Positions 23,474 through 34,650 of a stretch of DNA of 64,000 nt are shown here, piece after piece. Under the pieces are notes generated by a model. It made no database searches. It was not told where the DNA came from and was given only the letters and a program-made list of their open reading frames with translations. A program made the position numbers and the translations under genes. Origin of the DNA: Stomorhina lunata. Lineage: Eukaryota; Arthropoda; Insecta; Diptera; Rhiniidae. The stretch is from the NCBI GenBank assembly GCA_933228675.1, contig OW121740.1, positions 36,713,792 to 36,777,791 on the forward strand, given 5' to 3'. Position 1 is the first letter of the stretch. Every line of letters begins with the position of its first letter.

Positions 23474-24540
23474 TTGTTTATTGCCACAAAATTAATATTA
23501 CTCATACGCTTAGATTAACTTTTCTTCAAACTGACAATTTTTGTGTTAAGGAAGGTAAGAAAATTTACTTTAACTTTTTATTTACTTTCATCAAAATATT
23601 TGTAGTCATCATTTCCTTGATACCAGTCATCGGTGTTGTTATTATGAAATAATAATCATCAACGCTGGTATTCCGCAATAATGCTTTTAGCCTTATCCAC
23701 CATCTCCCACAAATCTTGTTAACTTGGCTACTTTTATAGAAAACAACAAGCTCTGATATCATCTTTTTTTACGATTAGCAAAAAGTAATAAAATCTTCTT
23801 TTTTTCCCACGAATAATTTATTCATGTTCAAGTTGCAGTTTTTTTTTAAATTGAATTGAAAAGATTCTTCAAAAATAAAATGTAAACTTTAGAATTCTAG
23901 AATTGTTAATAGAATGTAAATATTATGTTTCGGGGATATTTCTAACAAGAGTTTTTGAGATTTGCCAAATGAATTAAAACAGCAGCCAAGAAGGGAAATG
24001 AAAGATAAGATAAAGATAAAATATTTAATCAAGACAAAATGTAAGAACATTAAAGAAATTTTATAGTTTATAAAGTTAAGTTTCTTTTAAGTCATTCTGC
24101 GCAGAATCTTATTTATTTTATATCTGACACTTGCATTTTATAATGAAGAGATTTTAGAAGTTTTTTTGTTTATCACACTTTGAAGTACAGATTAAAGTTT
24201 TAATTAACTTAAAAGATTTTCTTTCTAAGAATATGTAAAACTAGTTAAGTTAATTAAACCACTTCTGTTCTAGATTCAGTTTTACATTCAGTTCTAAATC
24301 CAGTTTAAAGATTAGTTCTGGCTTCAGTTCATGGGATGCAGCTATTGGCTGGCGTCTCCGGGTACCAGGTAAGAACTGTATCCACATCCTACTCTTACCC
24401 CCTCGATAAACAACCGTAAGGGTGTAACATTGGTGTTACAAATATTACTAAATTATTCTACTTTTATCTTTATACAACACTACCTTCTTTTTCTGAACAC
24501 CATATTTTTCATTCTTGCTACTTCTTTAATATATCTATAA
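23474..24540. other. A/T-rich sequence, no supported gene
   Basis: No convincing gene. At about 24255-24330 several loosely spaced CAGTTCTR-like words occur, reminiscent of the 11-bp satellite G but not in register. A small G/C-richer patch at about 24335-24420 is unassigned. Confidence 0.4.
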
Positions 24541-25288
24541 ACAAGTAAGAAAGCTTTATAGTCGGTCAAGCCCGACCATACGATACCCTTCACCACTAAC
24601 ACTAGGTCTAAGGTGTTATTTTTCCTGTATAAAGACAAATATTTGCTAAATTTTGCCATCATACAAACATTTTCTCAAAACTTATATATTTAACCTGTTT
24701 CCGTCATTTGGACTTATATGAGAGCTAGGGTCAAATGTGGACCGAATATCTCGAAATTGGGCAAATTGATTACAGTTGTTACAAAAAGTATGTATGCAAA
24801 AAATAAACTTAAAATTTTCAATATCTTTAGATTTACGAGCGTTTTAGTGATTTTTGTGTCGCATTTAATGCGTTTTTATAAAAGAGTTTGTATTGGAGCT
24901 ATGGTCAAATGTGGACCGATTTCAACGAAATTTGGTACAGTGATTTTAGTTTACATAAGCAGTATTTGTTTTAAGTTTTATAAAAAAATATTGATATTTT
25001 TGGCCAATATGTCAATTCCGGGAAGTGGGACCTATGGGAGGTACCATAAATAATGGACCGATTTTGACCAATTTCAATAGCCATGGTCCCATTATCAAAA
25101 AAATTATATATCTTTAGAATAGCGACCTGTAGTTTGATTACAAGGTTTACATGGGGGTCCAGCCAGCCGTCCAGCCAGCCAGACGGACGGACGGACATCG
25201 CTTAATCGACTCAGAAAGTTATTCCATGCATTACATACATCAGCACAAACTTAAAATACTTTTTCCACCTATGGTGGTGAAGGGTATA
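24541..25288 (+). mobile_element. W-family dispersed repeat W6, complete-looking copy
   Basis: About 750 bp. It starts ACAAGTAAGAAAGCTTTATA, then TCGGTCAAGCCCGACC and ATACCCTTCACCACTAA. It ends with a GACGGACGGACGGACATCGC tract, TAATCGACTCAG and the inverted GGTGGTGAAGGGTATAA. The inner CCCTTCACCAC and GTGGTGAAGGG motifs are inverted copies near the two ends. No meaningful open frame. It is the best reference copy here for W, which appears at six or more places in the window. Confidence 0.8.
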
Positions 25289-26364
25289 AAAAATAACATA
25301 ATAAAAACAACAGAATCTTAACATAATTCTCATTTAGTCGAAAACCATACCAGCATAAGTATTTCTGTTTTTAACATATAGGGAGGCTGAACTTAAAATT
25401 CCTCCTAGCAGTTCACATCGCAGTTAGTTGATCCAATTGTTTTATTATAATACCGTAGTTAGCCGATCGAGAGCCAAAGTTTTTATCTCATCGGAATATT
25501 AATTGCTTTGTAATTAGCCGATCGAGAGCCTAAGTATTTATCTCGTCGGATTGAATGCTGTTGGGAGCCGATCGATAGCCAAAGTTTTTACCTCATCAGA
25601 GTATTATTTACTTTGTTATAAGCCGACCGAATGCTATAGATAACAGATCAGATCAATAGTAGCCGAATTACTTATCATAGAAAAGTAGTTAGCCAACCGT
25701 GAGCTGAAGCATTTATCTTGTTGGATTATAAGTTCATAGCTAGCCAGTCGATTCCATTATTAATCCTGATCGATATTCCATAACACCCGGTAGTTTTTTA
25801 TTAAGAAACATTTGAACTTTTCATCGTGCCGAAGTTCCAAAATAACTCTGTAAACATACCATTGCGTAGTACGGATCATAAGATCGAAACTCGTATTGTA
25901 CAAACTTAGAACTTTCTTATTATTAAACCCAAATAAACATAGCCTTTGTCCAACAACTCACGAAGATACCAAGCCGCCCTGTGGAAGCAAAATATATTAA
26001 AGGAAGCAGACCTTTGAGGCCCTATGGGAGTATTTAAATATACTAGTCGGTTTTTTTGATAACATAATTATACACAGACTTGGTCAAGATTTAAAAAAAT
26101 CTGGAGAATAAACTGGTTTTTAGAAAGCAGAGAAATTCTGGTTCTTAAATGAATATTAAAATTAATATCTATTAAAATGAAAATAACTGAAATGACGATA
26201 TTGAATTCAAAATTTGTTTCCATCTTGAAAAATATTCTGCCAAATTTTGGCCGCTTACTGCCACAAATTTCATCAGAAATATTGTTTTTGCAAATGGAAA
26301 AGACTGAGTCAGATTTCTCTGGAATCGGTCCATATTTAACCCTAGACTCTTAGCATACTAGATT
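25289..26364. other. non-genic sequence with degenerate tandem units
   Basis: At about 25450-25720, four or five degenerate units of roughly 50-63 bp each carry AGCCGATCGAGAGCC, then AAGTTTTTATCTCATCGGA. Downstream is an AATAAA-like segment (25930) and a slightly G/C-richer stretch. This could be part of a retroelement long terminal repeat or leader, but boundaries are not visible. Confidence 0.45.
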
Positions 26365-29300
26365 AGTAAATTTTTTATACAGAAAAAAATTTACTAACGA
26401 AAATGTTTCTATAAACAAAATTACTAACGAAAATTTTTCTATAGAAAAAATTTACTAACGAAAATTTTTTCTATAGAAAAAATTTACTAACGAAAATTTT
26501 TTCTATAGAAAAAATTTACTAACGAAAATTTTTTCTATAGAAAAAATTTACTAACGAAAATTTTTTCTATAGAAAAAAATTTACTAACGAAAATTTTTTC
26601 TATAGAAAAAATTTACTAACGAAAATTTTTCTATAGAAAAAATTTACTAACGAAAATTTTTCTATAGAAAAAATTTACTAACGAAAATTTTTCTATAGAA
26701 AAAATTTACTAACGAAAATTTTTTCTATAGAAAAAATTTACTAACGAAAATTTTTTCTATAGAAAAATTTTACTAACGAAAATTTTTCTATAGAAACATT
26801 TTACTAACGAAAATTTTTCTATAGAAAAATTTTATTAACGAAAATTTTTCTATAGAAAAATTTTATTAACGAAAATTTTTCTATAGAAAAATTTTATTAA
26901 CGAAAATTTTTCTATAGAAAAATTTTATTAATGAAAATTTTTCTATAGAAAAATTTTATTAACGAAAATTTTTCTATAGAAAAATTTTACTAACGAAAAT
27001 GTTTCTACAGAAAAATTTTACTAACGAAAATTTTTCTAAAGAAAAATTTTACTAACGAAAATTTTTCTATAGAAAAATTTTACTAACGAAAATTTTTCTA
27101 TAGAAAAATTTTACTAACGAAAATTTTTCTATAGAAAAATTTTACTAACGAAAATTTTTCTATAGAAAAATTTTACTAACGAAAATTTTTCTATAGAAAA
27201 ATTTTACTAACGAAAATTTTTCTATAGAAAAATTTTACTAACGAAAATTTTTCTATAGAAAAATTTTACTAACGAAAATTTTTCTATAGAAAAATTTTAC
27301 TAACGAAAATTTTTCTATAGAAAAATTTTACTAACGAAAATTTTTCTATAGAAAAATTTTACTAACGAAAATTTTTCTATAGAAAAATTTTACTAACGAA
27401 AATTTTTCTATAGAAAAATTTTACTAACGAAAATTTTTCTATAGAAAAATTTTACTAACGAAAATTTTTCTATAGAAAAATTTTACTAACGAAAATTTTT
27501 CTATAGAAAAATTTTACTAACGAAAATTTTTCTATAGAAAAATTTTACTAACGAAAATTTTTCTATAGAAAAATTTTACTAACGAAAATTTTTCTATAGA
27601 AAAATTTTACTAACGAAAATTTTTCTATAGAAAAATTTTACTAACGAAAATTTTTCTATAGAAAAATTTTACTAACGAAAATTTTTCTATAGAAAAATTT
27701 TACTAACGAAAATTTTTCTATAGAAAAATTTTACTAACGAAAATTTTTCTATAGAAAAATTTTACTAACGAAAATTTTTCTATAGAAAAATTTTACTAAC
27801 GAAAATTTTTCTATAGAAAAATTTTACTAACGAAAATTTTTCTATAGAAAAATTTTACTAACGAAAATTTTTCTATAGAAAAATTTTACTAACGAAAATT
27901 TTTCTATAGAAAAATTTTACTAACGAAAATTTTTCTATAGAAAAATTTTACTAACGAAAATTTTTCTATAGAAAAATTTTACTAACGAAAATTTTTCTAT
28001 AGAAAAATTTTACTAACGAAAATTTTTCTATAGAAAAATTTTACTAACGAAAATTTTTCTATAGAAAAATTTTACTAACGAAAATTTTTCTATAGAAAAA
28101 TTTTACTAACGAAAATTTTTCTATAGAAAAATTTTACTAACGAAAATTTTTCTATAGAAAAATTTTACTAACGAAAATTTTTCTATAGAAAAATTTTACT
28201 AACGAAAATTTTTCTATAGAAAAATTTTACTAACGAAAATTTTTCTATAGAAAAATTTTACTAACGAAAATTTTTCTATAGAAAAATTTTACAAACGAAA
28301 ATTTTTCTATAGAAAAATTTTACTAACGAAAATTTTTCTATAGAAAAATTTTACTAACGAAAATTTTTCTATAGAAAAATTTTACTAACGAAAATTTTTC
28401 TATAGAAAAATTTTACTAACGAAAATTTTTCTATAGAAAAATTTTACTAACGAAAATTTTTCTATAGAAAAATTTTACTAACGAAAATTTTTCTATAGAA
28501 AAATTTTACTAACGAAAATTTTTCTATAGAAAAATTTTACTAACAAAATTTTCCTATAGAAAAATTTTACTAACGAAAATTTTTCTATAGAAAAATTTTA
28601 CTAACGAAAATTTTTCTATAGAAAAATTTTACTAACGAAAATTTTTCTATAGAAAAATTTTACTAACGAAAATTTTTCTATAGAAAAATTTTACTAACGA
28701 AAATTTTTCTATAGAAAAATTTTACTAACTAAAATTTTTCTATAGAAAAATTTTACTAACGAAAATTTTTCTATAGAAAAATTTTACTAACGAAAATTTT
28801 TCTATAGAAAAATTTTACTAACGAAAATTTTTCTATAGAAAAATTTTACTAACGAAAATTTTTCTATAGAAAAATTTTACTAACGAAAATTTTTCTATAG
28901 AAAAATTTTACTAACAAAATTTTCCTATAGAAAAATTTTACTAACGAAAATTTTTCTATAGAAAAATTTTACTAACGAAAATTTTTCTATAGAAAAATTT
29001 TACTAACGAAAATTTTTCTATAGAAAAATTTTACTAACGAAAATTTTTCTATAGAAAAATTTTACTAACGAAAATTTTTCTATAGAAAAATTTTACTAAC
29101 GAAAATTTTTCTATAGAAAAATTTTACTAACGAAAATTTTTCTATAGAAAAATTTTACTAACGAAAATTTTTCTATAGAAAAATTTTACTAACGAAAATT
29201 TTTCTATAGAAAAATTTTACTAACGAAAATTTTTCTATAGAAAAATTTTACTAACGAAAATTTTTCTATAGAAAAATTTTACTAACAAAAATTTTTCTAT

Positions 29301-30466
29301 AGAAAAATTTTACTAACGAAAATTTTTCTATAGAAAAATTTTACTAACGAAAATTTTTCTATAGAAAAATTTTACTAACGAAAATTTTTCTATAGAAAAA
29401 TTTTACTAACGAAAATTTTTCTATAGAAAAATTTTACTAACGAAAATTTTTCTATAGAAAAATTTTACTAACGAAAATTTTTCTATAGAAAAATTTTACT
29501 AACGAAAATTTTTCTATAGAAAAATTTTAATAACGAAAATTTTTCTATAGAAAAATTTTACTAACGAAAATTTTTCTATAGAAAAGTTTTACTAACGAAA
29601 ATTTTTCTATAGAAAAGTTTTACTAACGAAAATTTTTCTATAGAAAAGTTTTACTAACGAAAATTTTTCTATAGAAAAATTTTACTAACGAAAATTTTTC
29701 TATAGAAAAATTTTACTAACGAAAATTTTTCTATAGAAAAATTTTACTAACGAAAATTTTTCTATAGAAAAATTTTACTAACGAAAATTTTTCTATAGAA
29801 AAATTTTGCTAACGAAAATTTTTCTATAGAAAAATTTTGCTAACGAAAATTTTTCTATAGAAAAATTTTACTAACGAAAATTTTTCTATAGAGAAATTTT
29901 ACTAACGAAAATTTTTCTATAGAAAAATTTTACTAACGAAAATTTTTCTATAGAAAAATTTTACTAACGAAAATTTTTCTATAGAAAAATTTTAATAACG
30001 AAAATTTTTCTATAGAAAACTATTACTAACGAAAATTTTTCTATAGAAAACTATTACTAACGAAAATTTTTCTATAGAAAACTATTACTAACGAAAATTT
30101 TTCTATAGAAAACTATTACTAACGAAAATTTTTCTATAGAAAAATTTTACTTACGAAAATTTTTCTATAGAAAAATTTTACTTACGAAAATTTTTCTATA
30201 GAAAAATTTTACTAACGAAAATTTTTCTCTAGAAAAATTTTACTAACAAAAATGTTTCTCTAGAAAAATTTCACTCACGAAAATTTTTCTATAGAAAAAT
30301 TTTACTCACGAAAATTTTTCTATAGAAAAATTTTACTAACAAAAATTTTTCTCTAGAAAAATCTTACTCACGAAAATTTTTCTATAGAAAAATTTTACTC
30401 ACGAAAGTTTTTCTATAGAAAAATTTTACTAACGAAAATTTTTCTATAGAAAAATTTTACTAACGA
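26365..30466 (+). repeat. 31-bp satellite D (about 130 units)
   Basis: Core TTTTTCTATAGAAAAA and linker TTTTACTAACGAAAA. The centre (27060-29500) is almost identical from unit to unit. The left edge has one-base-longer units. The right edge holds runs of identical variants, for example four adjacent units with AAAACTATTACTAACG (30010-30125) and three with AAAAGTTTTACTAACG (29580-29650). A 30-bp variant with TAACAAAATTTTCC appears at 28541 and again 371 bp later, implying a 12-unit higher-order duplication. Confidence 0.97.
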
Positions 30467-30569
30467 CTCCTCCAGTGGGAGTCAAGGATAACAGAAGAAG
30501 AAGGCCTTTGATAAACCTGGACAGACTAGGCATACCTCATAAACCTGGACAGACTAGACATACCATTAT

Positions 30570-32950
30570 TCGAAACTAGAAAATTAGAAAAGTTAAGGCG
30601 TGAAATGTTAAGTTATAAAATTAATTTGCTGGTGCTAAACAAAAATGCTCTGTTCCCGTACTCCGATCGCCCGGAGGGCGATGAGCATAATAAGGTGTGG
30701 CTTTCTGATAACTAAAAGAATAGCTAAAGCCATGATAGCATAGTACCCTATCAATTAGAGACTAATGACAATAAAACTTAAGACTAAAGCTCATAATTTG
30801 ATAATTGTCAATATCTACGCTTCTACCGAAATCCAATCTAAAAACTATAAAGATGAATTTTACGATGTACTAAGCAGTTGGATGAACAGTAATGTACATA
30901 ATTGTGATATACAGGGGTGTCATAGAAACCAATTTCATTTTTATTGGTTTTGAAAACGACAAACAAATTAAATTGGTATCATGAATTCCAATAATAATGT
31001 TCGAGCTACATTTTCTATTGGTTTTATGTGTCACAGAAAATAATATTATTGGTTTAGTATTGGAAATAAACCAAGAAACTTACAGTTAACAGATTTCAAT
31101 TCAAAATTTGTCTATCAATTTAAAACAAAGGCGTTACTGGCCAACTGGTGCCTTTTTCGATTTAAAGATCCACTAAGAACAGATTTTTGAAAATTTGGCC
31201 CTGTGGGGGATAAAAAAGGGAAAATTCAATAACGCTTTAATTCCCAAACTAAAAACAATAGAACCAAAATTAAATTCGAGTTTGGATCAGTTACAAAAAT
31301 AACTGTACATGTGGTAAGTACTTTTCGAAAAAAGGGGAGAAAAAGACCAAAAATATTTTTGGTACTTTTTAGCTTTAACTTTCAAATAAAAAAAAATGGG
31401 TGGTGAAAAGTTTACATAGCATTTTTTATCATGTAATAAGATAAAAACAAGTTTTGGTGCTTTTGTGTGTCTTTGGAATCAATGAACCGTATCGACAAAC
31501 ATAAAAAATATCAAAAATGGGGAAAATTGTAAGGCTAGAGTATTCTTTGTGTGGAGGTACTGGCGAAGCAAATGCATATCATCATATTTGTTTGCAATTT
31601 AATGAATATCGCATGTAAGTGACAATCGTCCTTTGATTGGCTGTGGTTTGTTTCTTGGTGTAGGTAGATTACATTTTTTTCAAGCTTTATTTGTCCAAAT
31701 AGCAGCGTTTTCTCTATACCTGTACCACAAACATCGCAAAAAAACTGAACATTTTTCTTCAAATAATTTTCTTTAATAATTTTTATTTTATTTTTTTATT
31801 TGATTTTTGATGTTTCAAAAAAATTTCAAACGAAATAATAAAAAAATTGATTCGAACATTTTGTTTGATTTAAAACCAATAATAACAAAATCGACTTGGT
31901 TTCATGACACCAAATAAAACCTGTATTGGTTTTCAAAACCGAGAAATTTAAAAACTGACTTGGTTTCTATGACACCCCTGATAACTATGAAATAGTTCAA
32001 GCAATATCGGTTTGGAACATTACAGGGCATCGGAGTGAGGGACGGTAATGGAAAAAGACTGATCGAACTATGGTACCAAAAGCGAAAATCATAAAATAAC
32101 CTGAATATTATCTAACAGCGTTTCTAAGAATCAAATTAATCACATTTTGATAAACTCTAAGATCTGGCGATCATCTTAACTTGATGTACGCTCGAGGCGC
32201 GGAGCAGACATAAACAGATACCTTCACTTAGTTATATGCAAAATTCGATTAAAGCTTGCGGTTCTGAGGTCTGATACGGCGAAAGCAGATCGGAAAATTG
32301 ATGTGGAAAAACTAGAATTAGAAAGACATCGAAATGCTCTTATAACTTTCATAAGGCTTCCAGATGTAATAGACATTAGCAATGCATGTATTAGTGAAAT
32401 CTCTAGATCACTCTAAGGTACAATGAGTGGCTAAAACAAGCGCATGACGCTAGTAGAACACCTGGGGCCAAATTACCGCATCCGATGTCAATCGAAAACT
32501 CAGACTTTTAAGCGAATATTGTGAAGTATACTTTAGGGATGTTGAAAGTTACTTCAATGCAAAAAGTTTATTGAAATTTTATTATCCATTTTTAATCGTT
32601 TTTAAAAAACATATAGTTCAATTAAAACTATTTTACTATTGTTCATCTTTTGGCAAATAACTCCAAAAAAATATAGTAAACTGTGCATCTTTTAAATAAT
32701 TTTGATGATCCTTAAAGTATGCTATACAAATGTTTTGAAAATTTCTAAAATTTCGATCGATATCGAATGCCGTAATTTGGCCCATGATGTCCTCTATACA
32801 CATATAACGATCTCTTCAATAAAATAAGAGAGTCTGCAAGGAGGGATAAGGGAATGTAGATAGATGAACAAGCTAGAAAAGCTGAATCAGCTGCAAGTAA
32901 AGGCGCTGTATGGCAAACCTACAGGAAGAACGTCATTAAAAGCCCTAAAC
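30570..32950 (+). pseudogene. decayed non-LTR (LINE) retrotransposon, endonuclease region
   Basis: Frameshifted fragments read as an apurinic-type endonuclease of a LINE. LRREMLSYKINLL and SDRPEGDEHNK (about 30594-30695) are followed by GVAFLITKRIAKAMIA (from 30694), a stop, TIKLKTKAHN and LIIVNIYASTE (30768-30833). After an inserted TIR element, NGKRLIELW (about 32045), RGADI (about 32198) and a KIRLKL segment follow. A lysine- and arginine-rich stretch near 32820-32940 resembles the linker before the reverse transcriptase. No intact frame remains and no reverse transcriptase core is visible before the satellite at 32955. The clade (RTE- or CR1-like) is not settled. Confidence 0.6.
30912..31980. 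mobile_element. TIR element of about 1.07 kb inserted in the LINE
   Basis: The ends are CAGGGGTGTCATAGAAACCA (30912) and its inverse TTGGTTTCTATGACACCCCT (ending 31980), over 20 bp of perfect match. Subterminal copies of TTGGTTTCATGACACC and TATTGGTTTT recur inside both ends. ATA flanks both sides, and no 8-bp duplication is evident. The CAGGGGTG start resembles hAT-type ends, but that is tentative. A 75-codon minus-strand frame (31762-31535) with CDVC and a His/Cys-containing stretch is of unknown significance. Probably non-autonomous. Confidence 0.75.
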
Positions 32951-32954
32951 GCAG

Positions 32955-34650
32955 CTAGTTTTGTTTTAGTTCTGTTCTAGTTCTGTTCTAGTTTTGTTTT
33001 AGTTCTGTTCTAGTTCTGTTCTAGTTCTGTTCTAGTTCTGTTCTAGTTCTGTTCTAGTTCTGTTCTAGTTCTGTTCTAGTTCTGTTCTAGTTCTGTTCTA
33101 GTTCTGTTCTAGTTCTGTTCTAGTTCTGTTCTAGTTCTGTTCTAGTTCTGTTCTAGTTCTGTTCTAGTTCTGTTCTAGTTCTGTTCTAGTTCTGTTCTAG
33201 TTCTGTTCTAGTTCTGTTCTAGTTCTGTTCTAGTTCTGTTCTAGTTCTGTTCTAGTTCTGTTCTAGTTCTGTTCTAGTTCTGTTCTAGTTCTGTTCTAGT
33301 TCTGTTCTAGTTCTGTTCTAGTTCTGTTCTAGTTCTGTTCTAGTTCTGTTCTAGTTCTGTTCTAGTTCTGTTCTAGTTCTGTTCTAGTTCTGTTCTAGTT
33401 CTGTTCTAGTTCTGTTCTAGTTCTGTTCTAGTTCTGTTCTAGTTCTGTTCTAGTTCTGTTCTAGTTCTGTTCTAGTTCTGTTCTAGTTCTGTTCTAGTTC
33501 TGTTCTAGTTCTGTTCTAGTTCTGTTCTAGTTCTGTTCTAGTTCTGTTCTAGTTCTGTTCTAGTTCTGTTCTAGTTCTGTTCTAGTTCTGTTCTAGTTCT
33601 GTTCTAGTTCTGTTCTAGTTCTGTTCTAGTTCTGTTCTAGTTCTGTTCTAGTTCTGTTCTAGTTCTGTTCTAGTTCTGTTCTAGTTCTGTTCTAGTTCTG
33701 TTCTAGTTCTGTTCTAGTTCTGTTCTAGTTCTGTTCTAGTTCTGTTCTAGTTCTGTTCTAGTTCTGTTCTAGTTCTGTTCTAGTTCTGTTCTAGTTCTGT
33801 TCTAGTTCTGTTCTAGTTCTGTTCTAGTTCTGTTCTAGTTCTGTTCTAGTTCTGTTCTAGTTCTGTTCTAGTTCTGTTCTAGTTCTGTTCTAGTTCTGTT
33901 CTAGTTCTGTTCTAGTTCTGTTCTAGTTCTGTTCTAGTTCTGTTCTAGTTCTGTTCTAGTTCTGTTCTAGTTCTGTTCTAGTTCTGTTCTAGTTCTGTTC
34001 TAGTTCTGTTCTAGTTCTGTTCTAGTTCTGTTCTAGTTCTGTTCTAGTTCTGTTCTAGTTCTGTTCTAGTTCTGTTCTAGTTCTGTTCTAGTTCTGTTCT
34101 AGTTCTGTTCTAGTTCTGTTCTAGTTCTGTTCTAGTTCTGTTCTAGTTCTGTTCTAGTTCTGTTCTAGTTCTGTTCTAGTTCTGTTCTAGTTCTGTTCTA
34201 GTTCTGTTCTAGTTCTGTTCTAGTTCTGTTCTAGTTCTGTTCTAGTTCTGTTCTAGTTCTGTTCTAGTTCTGTTCTAGTTCTGTTCTAGTTCTGTTCTAG
34301 TTCTGTTCTAGTTCTGTTCTAGTTCTGTTCTAGTTCTGTTCTAGTTCTGTTCTAGTTCTGTTCTAGTTCTGTTCTAGTTCTGTTCTAGTTCTGTTCTAGT
34401 TCTGTTCTAGTTCTCTTCTAATCCTGTTCTAGTTCTGTTCTAGTTCTGTTCTAGTTCTGTTCTAGTTCTGTTCTAGTTCTGTTCTAGTTCTGTTCTAGTT
34501 CTGTTCTAGTTCTGTTCTAGTTCTGTTCTAGTTCTGTTCTAGTTCTGTTCTAGTTCTGTTCTAGTTCTGTTCTAGTTCTGTTCTGTTCTGTTCTGTTCTA
34601 GTTCTGTTCTAGTTCTGTTCTGTTCAAGTTCTGTTCTAGTTCTGTTAAGT
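32955..34650 (+). repeat. 11-bp satellite G (AGTTCTGTTCT)n
   Basis: About 154 near-identical 11-bp units. Degenerate units occur at the left edge (AGTTTTGTTTT), at 34411-34428 (TCTCTTCTAATCC), and at the right end where CTGTT runs shorten. It abuts the decayed LINE directly. Every unit junction contains CTAG. Confidence 0.98.

Noticed and set aside
26365..30466. Possible CRISPR-like array of regular 31-bp units
   Set aside because: Units are contiguous with no unique spacers, the context is eukaryotic, and no cas-like genes are present. It is a satellite.
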